Shown here one piece after another: positions 54,934 to 64,000 of a stretch of 64,000 bases of DNA; position 1 is the stretch's first letter, and each line of letters begins with the position of its first letter. Location of the stretch: assembly GCF_040581485.1 (NCBI RefSeq), contig NC_090128.1:15748001-15812000 (forward strand), in the 5' to 3' direction. Under the pieces are notes generated by a model that searched no databases, was not told where the DNA came from, and worked only from the letters and a program-made list of their open reading frames with translations. The stretch comes from Linepithema humile (lineage: Eukaryota > Arthropoda > Insecta > Hymenoptera > Formicidae). Made by a program: the position numbers and the translations under genes.

Positions 54934-55500
54934 TACATTTTTCTCTTATTTTCCCTTAGGACTCCACCTGGTCCATGGTTTGAGGCGATCTCAGAACGGG
55001 AACTACTTTTTTTTCCTTCGCTTTCCGCGCTTAGGCGGCAACCCGAAATTTCGTTTTGCACCTTTCGGTGTTTTCTTTTTTGCACTGCGTTGTGTCCTGC
55101 TAACATGGTGAGCTCGGCCCTTAACGCGCTCCGTGGACGCATCTCGTCGCGATGCTTGCGCATAGACGGAGTCATCCGCCGAAATATCTCGTACCTCACG
55201 CTCGACTATAATCGGTGAGATAACTTTATTTCTTACATCTGTTTTTATATTTAACTTCTTAACGCTACTTTCTAATTTCATCAGATTTTCTGTGGTTTCT
55301 TCGTTTATGCTGAGCGGCGATTGCTCGTAAAGTTTAACACAGCCAATCGGGCTCTCTTCCGACGACTTGTAATACTGGAAGACCACGGTGAGCTTATATC
55401 TGTCCAAAAAGTCGCGACCGAGTATGAAATTGCTTCCGAATGATTCATTTATTACATTAAATAATGTTAATAAAATATTAACAAGATTAAAGGATATAAT
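54934..55500 (-). pseudogene. Gypsy protease C-terminal part joined to a basic pol tail
   Basis: NFILGRDFLDRYKLTVVF is the conserved LGRDFL segment of a Gypsy aspartic protease. It is followed by a charged region and a Lys/Arg-rich tail (KKKTPKGAKRN). The protease's catalytic part lies on the far side of the 55513-59508 insertion, where the gag frame ends FAVIDV. RT and integrase are deleted. Confidence 0.6.
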
Positions 55501-55564
55501 TTTCTTTTTCATACTTTTCAGAAGTTCTTTTTAATACTTTTTGAGTTATTTTATATCTTAATCT

Positions 55565-55850
55565 GACATATTTCGATATAAAATTTAAATTAGAATATCT
55601 CTGAAAATATTAAGTTATGGATAATCTTACCGTAATACTTTTATGATTAGAATAATGAGAATCAAGTGGTATAAGGAAGACGCATAATTGTTAAAAAAAG
55701 TACATTGTAAATTACATACTTGTTCTTTAAAATAACAATGAGTTTTTTTTACACGTATTGATTTGTTTTATTATTCTGCGTATAAAAATATTACGGTAAA
55801 ATTATCGATAACTAAATATTTTATGAGATTTTAGATTTTATATCAAAATA
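55565..55850. repeat. Hairpin repeat (MITE-like), 286 bp
   Basis: The left arm from GACATATTTCGATATAAAAT and the right arm ending ATATCAAAATATGTC are inverted copies of about 120 bp, with ACCGTAATACTTTTA opposite TAAAAATATTACGGT. Related words occur at 33300-33440. Confidence 0.65.
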
Positions 55851-55888
55851 TGTCATATCTGTCTCTCTCTTTCATATTTGCGAAATTT

Positions 55889-56195
55889 TTGTAGTGCAAC
55901 TTGGGGAAGTCGAATTCATTGACCCTTGGCACCTGATGCAAGAAATGCACGTAGCGCAACTCGGAGTACTCGAATTCGTCAACTCTTGGGACCTGGTGCG
56001 AGGAATTCTCGTAGCGCAACTCCCGAAAATCGAATTCGTCGACCTTTGGCACCTGGTGCAAAAAATTCTTGTAGCGCAACTCGCAAAAGTCGAATTCGTC
56101 GACCCTTGACACCTGGTGCGAGAAATTCCCGTAGCGCAACTCGGGGAAATTGAATTCGTCGACCCTTGGCACCTGGTGCGAGAAATTCCCGTAAA
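55889..56195. repeat. 60-bp minisatellite, five copies
   Basis: GTAGCGCAACTC recurs every 60 bases. Because the unit is a multiple of three, both strands stay open. On the minus strand the 20-residue unit is VPRVDEFDFxELRYxNFxHQ. No gene around it uses this frame, so I treat it as a tandem repeat, although coding origin is possible. Confidence 0.8.
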
Positions 56196-56942
56196 TTTTA
56201 ATGATAATGATAATACCCTGGGCCCCGTAAATTCTTCATCCGCCCCTGCGGACAGAGGAGAAGAATAAGGAGACGACGTTTCTTAATTTTTGCATTACCA
56301 ACATCACTTTTTGACCGCTTGTATTTCCGGAACGGCTGGACCAATTTTAATTTTTTTTGGCTTAAATTAGTCGTGGCGATGCCGCCTTTAAGGATATATT
56401 ATGTGTTTTTATAAAATTTTTTATATTTTAGTTGCTATAAACCCTCGATAAGTCGACTTCGTGCGCGCAGGATAAGAGACTTAGTAGTGTCATTTTCTGA
56501 ACTTTGCCAGACTCTTTTTCTGACTTAGTAGTGTCGTTTTTTGAACTTGGCCGGAGACACTACCGCGTCTCCTGATATTCTTTAGAGATCGTCGCTATCA
56601 CGATCGAAAGTCGAGGACATGTTTATTTATTTAATTGCTTGCCTCGAAAAGTTGTCATGAGCGACAAAATGTGGACCCATCAGTAACTAATCGGGGGGGG
56701 GGGGGAGGGGCAATAACTAATCAGATTCAAAGAAATCGCGTCGTATAATTGGCAGATTAGAGTGATTTTTGGGGGGGGGAGGGATATGATAACTCTCAGG
56801 AAGATATAAAAATCGCGAAATCACTCTCAAAGACATAATTTGTTGAGCTCCTCGAACAATAGCCAGCAAAAAGTTGATTTATACTTGTTTGACTTTACTC
56901 GTATCTTACTCGACTGTACCGTAACTGACTCGTGTCTACATC
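56196..56942. other. Region 5' of the Transib-like transposase
   Basis: Poly-G runs at 56691-56706 and 56771-56780 and a twice-repeated word GACTTAGTAGTGTC (56466-56540) are the only features. The Transib-like element's left end is probably here, but I could not fix it. Confidence 0.4.
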
Positions 56943-58999
56943 ATGGATAATTTCAAAACAAATGGTGATGTATTTACCTTTATACGTGATAATAATCTGA
57001 ACAAATATGACTGCAATGCCGTGACAGATGTCATCATAAGAACTCTCAAGATCGAATTATCTCAATCTGCTTTCGAAGCATCACGATCTAAATTTTCAAA
57101 TTTTTTGAAACATTTCAAAGCAAGATGGGCAGCAAGTAGATATAACGTTGAAAAATTTTGTAAAAAAAACGAGACATGGTTGAACAGTAAATTCTCATTC
57201 CCAGACGAGATACTACGGTCAATTCCAAGTTCATCATGCACACCGCCTAATAGATCGAAGTCTTTTGAAAATCTAAGTAAAAGACATAAAAGAAAAAGAA
57301 CTCAGGAAGTAAGAAATAATCAAGAAATGGTCGATTTTATTGTAAAAAAAAATTGAAATCTGATGCGGCGCAATTTGTTTACGATTTTGTTCAAAAATAT
57401 CTAGAACATGTTGAAAAAGTGAAGCAATTCTGTGAACAACTATTAGATGGGACGGGATCTATTGACAAAGAGACTGCGTTGAGTACTTATGTTCAGCGAA
57501 ATTAACACGAAATCAATATAATATTATTCGTGATGTTACAAAATTTGAATTTAGAAAATTATCAAATTATTATGAAATTCAAAAAGCAAAACAAGACTGC
57601 CTTCCAAACAAAGAGTCCATCAAAAGTACTGATACAGGAGTGAAAGTTTCTTTGCAGAGTTTACTGAATCACATCGCACTTAGATTCATTCAACTTTTGC
57701 GTTTTGATTTGGAACCATTTACAAATTTAACTATGGTTTCGAAATGGGGATGTGACGGTACTTCTAATCAATCTCCTTACAAATTGAATTTTAGTGACGA
57801 ATCAAAAGATGATAGCAATGTATTTATATGTAGTTTCGTACCAATTAAAATATTTAATAATGATAATAATAACGTCCTCTGGCAAAATAATTGTCCTTCC
57901 TCGACTCGATTTTGCAGACCAATAGAATTTCAATTTGTCAAAGAAGAAAATATCGTAGTCAAATCTTGCGTTGATGATATCAAGGCCCAAATATCTTCAT
58001 TAACATTATCCACTTCAAAAGAAGGTATTTCGATGAAACATGAAATGGCTGACCATGATTGACAACAAAATATGTAATATATTGACTGATACAAAATCCT
58101 CCATGAAGTGTTATTTATGTGATGCTTCTCCTAAAGAAATGAACAATTTGGATTTGATTGAGAAAAAAGCTATCAAAGAAGAACACCTGTCGTTTGGATT
58201 GTCATCACTGCATTGCTGGATCAGATGCTTTGAAGGTTTGTTACATATTTCCTACAGAATAAATATAAAATGTTGGGCTGTTACAGGTAAGCAAAACAAG
58301 CGAAAAATCATTGCTGGATCAGATGCTTTGAATGTTTGTTGCATATTTCCTACAGAATAAATAAAATGTTGGGCTGTTACAGGTGAGCAAAACAAGCGAA
58401 AAATTGAAGAAAGGAAAAAAGCCGTACAATCCGCTTTCAGAACCAAAATGGGCTTATTAATTGATGTTGTAAAACAAGGAACAGGCACATCTAACGATGG
58501 CAATACTGCCAGAAAATTCTTCGCTGATCCAAATTTGTCAGCTGAAATCACAGGCCTGGATAAAAATCTAATAATTCGATTTTCAATTTTATTACAAGCA
58601 ATTGCCAGTGGAAAAAAAGTGGATATAACGAAATTTCAAGTTTATGCTTATGATACTGCAAAACTTTATGTTCGGCTATATCCATGGTATTATATGCCAG
58701 TAACAGTGCACAAATTGTTGATTCATGGAAGCGCTATAATAAAATATGCAATTGTACCAATAGGTCAATTATCTGAAGATGCCCAAGAAGCGAATCACAA
58801 ATATTTTCAAAATTATAGGGAAAATTATTCTCAAAAAATGTCTCAAAAAATGAATAACGAAGATATATTTACGAATCTGTTAATTGCTTCAGACTCAGTT
58901 GTTTCACATTCAAGGCGAATAATTGAATACAAAAAAAAAGAACTATGTGACGATGCTAAGAATCTTTTAGAACTTGACGAATCAAATTGTTATGAGTAA
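56943..58999 (+). pseudogene. Transib/RAG1-core-like transposase, frameshifted
   Basis: The reading starts MDNFKTNGDVFTFIRDNNLN. The core shows KWGCDGTSNQSPYKLNF (first catalytic Asp region), a zinc pair MKCYLCDASPKEMN, FGLSSLHCWIRCFE and TSNDGNTARKFFADP. WYYMPVTVHKLLIHG follows with an H-x4-H pair, then IGQLSEDAQEANHKYFQNYR with the likely catalytic Glu. This order matches the RAG1/Transib superfamily, with Zn-binding C-x2-C and H-x4-H around the last acidic residue. At least three frame changes (near 57355, 57500-57640 and 58050) and a 97-bp tandem duplication (58211-58404) inactivate it. Transib enzymes cut at RSS-like ends with 5-bp duplications. Confidence 0.65.
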
Positions 59000-59508
59000 A
59001 ATAATAAAGACACTTCGCGGACACTCAGAAATGAAATTGATCATATATACAATATTAGCTTTGCTTAGTTATTCGGTTTCTTTTTCTTTTTTAAACATTG
59101 CTATTGTATTGTATTTTGTATATTGCTATTGTAAATTTTTGTGGTTATTGTGATTTTATTTTATTTTATTGCAGTGCAAAATGTTCGACTTATTATTAAA
59201 TGTCAACTACATGATTATTTAATTTGACAATAATAATTGAGTTATTATTAAATTATTTGATATTTTAGGAAGATTAGAACTGTTCAGAGATTGTTATTTT
59301 TCAACAAAAAAATTAATTACACTGTAATAAATTCTTTTTTTTCTTTATTTAAGTGAATGAATTTTGCTATATGTCGATAAAGCATTTATTAACTGTATAA
59401 ATTATTTTAATTATAATTAAATTGATTTTTTAGTTTACAAACTTGAAGTATATTATTCTTAGTTAATATATGCCAAATTTAAAGTTTTTTAATTGAAAAA
59501 TATTAAAA
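59000..59508. other. AT-rich 3' flank of the Transib-like remnant
   Basis: AT-rich, low complexity up to the point where the Gypsy gag-pol frame resumes at 59509. The element's right end must lie here. Confidence 0.45.
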
Positions 59509-60696
59509 CTATACGTCAATGACCGCGAAAAGAGGTATTCGCCTCACTGTGTGACGGTGCCCCTTCGCTTTACAGTAAAAGCAAGTTACGTCTTCTCTGC
59601 ACTCTATGTGTAAGTGCCCGTTTTTCCCGCAATTTCGACACGTATTAATTGTTTTTGGCGCACTCGCGATCGCTGTGGATTTTTTCTCTGTATCCACGTT
59701 TCCTTCCGTGATGTGGCGCATTTTCGCAAGAAATCCGTCTATTGTATTATCCGATATCGAGAGGGCTATGGCCCTTAATGAACCCTGCGATATACCGCCA
59801 ATTAACATATGTATCGAGTCTTTCGTCGGCAGATTCAAACTATTCATAAGCGCGAGCTTCGAGATCGCGTATTGATCCAAGGATTCCTTCGTCGGAATTC
59901 ATTTACGCGCCTCTATTTTCTGAATAGCTTTATAAAAAGGCACTTGCTTTCTAAACATTTTCATAAGTTCCGACTTCAGTGCCTGCCATGTTTCAATCAT
60001 TTCGCCCATCTGGATTTCATACCATTGACGGGCGAATTTAACGAGCTTACTGGACGCGGCCAGAAGCGTTATACCGTCGGACGCGCCGTGGATTTCCGCC
60101 ACTTTGTCCACGCGATTTGTCCATACTTCGACATTCTCATCGTCACTTTCGCCAAATTCCGGAATTTGCGAGGCCAGCCAGCTTACCGCATTTCCGGCTG
60201 GTAAGGCGCTCGCATTAGAGAGCATTCGACTTTGTCCGTTATTTGTGAAATTTGAATGGTTCAAATGTACGTTACCGGACGTTGCCCTTGACAGGGTTAC
60301 CAGACCGCTCGGACCTGCTATCCCTTTGTCCCGGCTAATCGGCACGTTCGCTTCCTGAGAAGCCAGCCTCTGCAAGACCTGGAGCAAGATCTGCTGTTGC
60401 TGCTGCATCATCGCCGTCATCTCGGTGATAGCGTGACAGAGTGCTTCTGCATTCGGTGGGGCTGCTTCGGTGGCTCGCCTCGAGGACGACTCTGCAGGAT
60501 CGTGAATCTCGCCCGTTTCCCGCGGCATCTCCAACGTCCTCTTGGTATGACCAGCTCTCTCCAAGTTAAAATTTGTTCTATCAATATGTCTCGGTCGTTC
60601 AAGACCGGTAATTGATATCTCCGAGCCTCTTTCTGGAGTTACTCTAACGGCCTTTTTTAGGTCTTCTCTGTCCATCATGGACCTGGTTTTCGGCAT
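59509..60696 (-). pseudogene. Gypsy gag and start of protease (third Gypsy element)
   Basis: The ATG at 60696 opens MPKTRSMMDREDLKKAV. The retrotransposon gag domain includes WLASQIPEFGESDDENVEVW and KFARQWYEIQMGEMIETWQA. An in-frame TGA at 59899 interrupts it, and the same frame then continues to two zinc knuckles (CRNCGKNGHLHIEC, CFYCKAKGH). It ends in FAVIDV, the first residues of the aspartic protease active site, exactly where a foreign insertion starts. A glutamine run (MMQQQQQILLQVL) is like that of the element at 1-3189. Confidence 0.8.
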
Positions 60697-60699
60697 TCT

Positions 60700-61045
60700 A
60701 CTGCCCGGCACGACTCCAATAAGAATTTTTTGGCCTCTTCGACTCGACGCGGATTGAATAAATCCGTTAATCGGCCCGACACGACGCAACGACGAATTTC
60801 GCCTTTTTTCGACTCGACGCGTGTTTCTGGAGCCCGTACACTGCTTCGACACGACACGACAAGAATTTTTAATTCTTACGACTCGACGCGGACTTGCAAA
60901 GCCCGTAAAATGTTCCGACACGACACGACAATGTTTTTTTAATAACTTTTTTGACACGGGTTTGATGAGCCCGTGATCTGCTTCGATATGACACGACAAC
61001 GTTTATTCGACTTTTCGGCTCGACACGGACTTGAAGGCCCGTAAT
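60700..61045. repeat. Degenerate tandem repeat in the Gypsy leader, about 70 bp per unit
   Basis: Four or five units each carry CGACTCGACGCGG, a TTGAAxxGCCCGT word and CGACACGACACGACAA. It lies between the primer site and gag and is non-coding. Confidence 0.6.
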
Positions 61046-61058
61046 CTCACTTCTGAGC

Positions 61059-61647
61059 TGAAAGATTTCAAATGTATCTATTGTTTTCTCGACTCGGCGA
61101 TTATCTTTTTATTCGACACGATTTATTTTTACTCAAATAAAGTCTTAAAAGAATATACCGGCTGTTCACTAATTTTTCAAACGATTTAGACGGTTACGTC
61201 CTATACGCGACCCTTGATATTTTTGTTTAAATAAATCACGACGATACTTTGGCAAAAACAGGAAAACGACAGGATGGTTCTTAAATGATTATTGACACTG
61301 ATTTTAACTAAGTATTGAACTATTTATTTTACAATATTACTCGGTACAAGAAAATTCGACCAAGTTCTTATGCGTTAATTATTCGATCCAACTGTCTCTC
61401 TATTTAATTCGGCTATTTTCGACTGTATTCGTTCGATCGGCGATAAAGAGTGATTTTTACAATTACTCTTTTAATAAGGAAAGCTTTTTGGAAGGTTCTC
61501 GTAATTTCGAGAACCTTCCCGGTTTCCTTCGATTACTGCGCGTGATCGCGCTCGCGCAGTATCGATCAACGCCCAGCTGTTCGATAGCACAATTTGGGCA
61601 GCCACGAGCTGGCGCCGCCTGACGGAAGATCTCGGCGTGATCTTACA
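61059..61647 (-). repeat. 5' LTR of the third Gypsy element
   Basis: 589 bp with the same ends as 53507-54095. The tRNA-Leu-like primer word TCAGAAGTGAG follows after two bases on the minus strand. Right flank is the GTCA duplication. Confidence 0.85.
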
Positions 61648-61733
61648 GTCATTACCTTTTTCAAAGATTGCATATAAAAATTTACATGCAACCAACAATG
61701 ATAAAAAAACTCTGTCGGCGACCGAACATTTTT

Positions 61734-62351
61734 CACAAAATATTTTGTGGACAGATGAGGCCATATTTACCAGACACGGTATTTTAAATCAAGGAAATAG
61801 TCACGTTTGGTCACTCGAGAATCCACGAGCAATCCGTGAACAACATTTTCAACACAATTTCCAGTGTAATGTGTGGTTAGGAATAATAGACAATACTTTA
61901 ATTGGACCCCATGTTCTATCAGTTCGCTTGAATGCAAACGGATTTCTCGAATTTTTGAACCATGAGTTTTGTGACCTTTTCGAAGACATTCCTTTGAATA
62001 TAAGAATGAATTCTTGGTTTCAATTGGATGGCTGTCCTGCTCATTATGGCAAAAGTCCTCGACAATGGCTTAATATTCATTTTCTCAGAAGATGGATCGG
62101 TCGTGCTGGACCTGTGGCTTGGCCTCCGCGTTCACCGGATTTAACGCCATTAGATTTTTTTTGTATGGGGTACGCTTAAACAAAAAGTGTACGAAATGCC
62201 GGTTAATGACCTTCAATCATTAAAACAGAGGATAGAGCAAGCGTGCAATGAAATTACAGTTACACAATGCCAATCAGCCACTCGTTCTCTCATCGAAAGA
62301 TGTAATGCTTGTCTTCGGGCTGGAGGCCGTCATTTTGAACAAAATATTTAA
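61734..62351 (+). pseudogene. DD41D mariner transposase, C-terminal part
   Basis: The reading continues the N-terminal part at 52684-53140 in phase. It holds NILWTDEAIFTRHG, FQLDGCPAHYG and SPDLTPLDFF, again with 41 residues between the second and third Asp. A frameshift in a T run near 62158 is followed by VYEMPVNDLQSLKQRIE and a stop at 62349. It is therefore dead even without the insertions. Confidence 0.8.
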
Positions 62352-62525
62352 TAATTAATTTGTTATTACTATAAAACAATAAAAAAGTTCAACCTATATA
62401 TAATACCAATATCTCTTGAAAGAAGCGTTTGCAAGCATTCTTTTACAGGAAATTTTTCTTTGTTTTGAGGTCTTAAATACGTATTTCAAGTTTGGCCATT
62501 TAACCCAAAAATACCCTGTATATGT

Positions 62526-63416
62526 TGTGACGATGCGTTTCACACACCGTCCCTAAAGCACCCGACCGCCCGAAAATAGGCCCGACGCCTATGACGCCCA
62601 CGAGCGCTCGCGCCCATGCGACGCCCCAGCATGGGGACCACTCCCACTACGCGACCGATACTCGCAAGTGGGAGGCCCGAGCCGGGTATATAAGCCGGCT
62701 CGGCCAGCAAACGACACCTATCCTGATCCGGAATCCTGCCTAAGCACTGCCTCAAGGAGCTCCAGCGGCAGTCGACCGCATCTCCGCTATTCCGTCGACG
62801 AAAAGAGGTTGCTACCTCTTCGAAGCCAGGGTGCTCCCGGCGTTCGACCTTCCGCTATTTCCGCCGACGAAGAGAGGTTGCTCCCTCTTCAAAGCCAGGG
62901 TGCTCCCGGCGTTCGACCTTCCGCTATTCCCGCCGACGAAGAGAGGTTGCTCCCTCTTCGCAGCCAGGGTGCTCCCGGTGTTCGGCCTTCCGCCACTTCC
63001 GTCGACGAAAAGAGGTTGCTCCCTTTTCGAAGCCAGGGTGCTCCCGGTGTTCGGCCTTCCACCACTTCCGTCGACGAAGAGAGGTTACTCCCTCTTCGAA
63101 GCCAGGGTACTCCCGGCGTTCGACCTTCCGTTATTCCCACCAACGAAGAGAGGTTGCTCCCTCTTCGAAGCCAGGGTGCTCCCGGTGTTCGGCCTTCCGC
63201 CACTTCCGTCGACGAAGAGAGGTTGCTCCCTCTTCGAAGCCAGGGTGCTCCCGGTGTTCGACCTTCCGCTATTCCCGCCGACGAAGAGCGGTTGCTTCCT
63301 CTCCGCGACCGGAGTACTGCCGGTATTCTGACGCGTAGAAACTAGTATCCCCGTACGCGAATTGTAAAGGTTCCCGCCTATCCTCTCGCGACGCAATTCA
63401 CGCAACCACGCGACCA

Positions 63417-63456
<40 letters not shown>

Positions 63457-63812
63457 TATTCAGTATTTATTATATGGAATTAAATAACATTTACCAAAAG
63501 AACCCTGCACGATTCTACACAGCCGTATAAAGGTGGATATGACTACAGTCGTAAAAACTACCTTTATACCGCGATATTTTCCACGACGGTCGTGAAAACT
63601 GCCAAATGTCGTCAAAACTGCCCATTTATACTTGAAACTGTCGCTGAAACTACCCTTATACATATATATATATATATATATATAAGTTAAGTATTGAACA
63701 ATAAAGATTCTGAGTTATATCCGCTCGAGTTACATCAGTCTGGACTTCCCCTTCTTTCGAACCCTGACTCCGGCGAGCCGATCCGCGGCGTCGAGAAAGG
63801 AGCCCCGTTACA
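62526..63812 (+). repeat. 5' LTR of a plus-strand Gypsy element, with internal minisatellite
   Basis: The LTR starts TGTGACGATGCG and ends CCCCGTTACA directly before the primer site, 1287 bp. TATATAAG at 62687 and AATAAA at 63700 mark promoter and polyadenylation signals, so R is about 1 kb. Eight units of 69 bp (AGAGGTTGCTCCCTCTTCG and so on) fill 62800-63330. (TA)n runs lie at 63420-63450 and 63661-63684. Long frames inside the minisatellite exist only because 69 is a multiple of three. Confidence 0.85.
62687..62694 (+). promoter_or_regulatory. TATA box of the Gypsy LTR
   Basis: TATATAAG lies between two GCC(G)GG words in a GC-rich region, a textbook core promoter inside an LTR. The start site is expected around 62720. 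Confidence 0.65.
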
Positions 63813-63830
63813 TGGCGCCCGAACAGGGAC
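63813..63830 (+). other. Primer binding site, tRNA-Lys
   Basis: TGGCGCCCGAACAGGGAC directly follows the LTR and is complementary to the 3' end of tRNA-Lys including CCA. Confidence 0.85.
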
Positions 63831-63865
63831 TTGACCGTTGGAAATCCAGGCTGGTATAAAATTCG

Positions 63866-64000
63866 ATGCCCCGGTAGATTGATTATTTATCCAAACGACA
63901 CGCGATCGAGGAATTGTCCGCCCACGGGTTACGGACCGAAGGTACCTTTGACGAATTACGGAAGCGACTCCGGCGCTTTGTCAACCAGAACCCCGCGTTA
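63866..64000 (+). pseudogene. Gypsy gag, N-terminal part, with an early stop
   Basis: ATG at 63866 is followed by two codons and a TAG (63875). The same frame then stays open for 41 codons to the edge with ELSAHGLRTEGTFDELRKRL, a SAP-like start found in many insect Gypsy gag proteins. Either the TAG is a mutation or translation begins differently. The remainder is outside the window. Confidence 0.55.

Larger units (their letters stand above)
53507..61647 (-). mobile_element. Third Gypsy element (Mdg3-like), internally deleted and opened by another insertion
   Basis: Two LTRs of 589 bp each (53507-54095 and 61059-61647) are flanked by the 4-bp duplication GTCA (53503-53506 and 61648-61651). 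The LTRs differ at roughly 25 positions, so the copy is older than the BEL element. Gag lies at 59509-60696 and a protease remnant at 54934-55500. The RT, RNase H and integrase are missing. A diverged LTR-like piece sits at about 54330-54880. A tRNA-Leu-like primer site lies 2 nt inside the right LTR. Confidence 0.8.
53141..61725. mobile_element. Insertion with 8-bp target duplication, host of the Gypsy element
   Basis: ACATTTTT is present at 53133-53140 and 61726-61733, and the mariner transposase phase is restored across the gap. Once the Gypsy element (53507-61647) is set aside, the insert is about 440 bp. An 8-bp duplication suggests hAT, P or Merlin type, but the visible ends (TGTTTGGGG and GGCGACCGA) show no obvious inverted repeat. 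A short coding-like stretch at 53165-53240 encodes KDPPLFYDCLRQAQLRDVN, of unknown family. Confidence 0.55.

Noticed and set aside
62668..63345. 225-residue repeat protein in the right-hand LTR
   Set aside because: It has no ATG start, begins upstream of the TATA box and follows the 69-bp minisatellite; three other frames are open as well.

Overview
The window looks like repeat-dense insect chromatin, most likely from a hymenopteran and plausibly an ant. The reasons are the large number of arthropod mobile-element families, AT-rich spacers, GT-AG introns, long microsatellites, and the absence of any convincing single-copy host gene. Nearly every supported feature is a transposable element, an element inside another element, or a decayed piece of one. 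The lineage is an inference from protein style, not a measured assignment.

Layout. 1-3803 is the 5' part of a Gypsy (Mdg3/micropia-like) retrotransposon on the minus strand. Its gag-pol frame is open all the way to the window edge. It sits in a PIF/Harbinger transposon (3804-9157), which was also hit by a Tc1-type DD34E transposon with long palindromic ends (3930-6798). The Harbinger DNA-binding partner gene (7499-9157, minus, five exons) still reads through. 9481-11240 is a decayed second Gypsy pol, and 11422-11626 is a small MITE. 11925-20131 holds decayed genes of one Polinton/Maverick-related lineage: a DUF8207-like protein, a coiled-coil protein, an integrase with chromodomain, and a protein-primed-type DNA polymerase B. 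Two 2.04-kb solo-LTR-like repeats (14254-16295, 21032-23069) lie in or beside it. 23074-24890 has exon-like pieces of an unrecognised element gene. 25541-31954 is a young BEL/Pao retrotransposon (minus) with 223-bp LTRs and a 5-bp target duplication.

35450-62518 is a nested stack. A LINE reverse transcriptase fragment was entered by a DD41D mariner (36094-62518). That mariner was entered twice. The first insert is a full-length Polinton (36227-52509) with AG...CT ends, terminal inverted repeats of about 0.73-0.84 kb and a perfect 6-bp target duplication GAACTC. The second is a block bounded by an 8-bp duplication (53141-61725). The Polinton carries a PC4-like gene, a five-exon acidic gene with a second intact DD41D mariner in its first intron, DNA polymerase B, penton-like, pX-like, major capsid, an unassigned conserved protein and an adenain-like protease. 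No integrase or packaging ATPase was found; a 433-bp (TC)n tract lies between polymerase and penton. The second block contains a Gypsy element (53507-61647), itself opened by a sequence carrying a Transib/RAG1-core-like transposase remnant.

The right edge (62526-64000) is the LTR, tRNA-Lys primer site and gag start of a further Gypsy element whose LTR carries a 69-bp minisatellite.

Functionally, the Polinton genes once formed a virus-like replication and virion module, but polymerase, capsid, protease and the conserved gene are all broken. Candidates for currently intact coding are the Mdg3-like gag-pol (as far as visible), the Tc1 DD34E transposase, the inner DD41D transposase, the Harbinger partner, and the Polinton spliced, PC4-like and pX-like genes.
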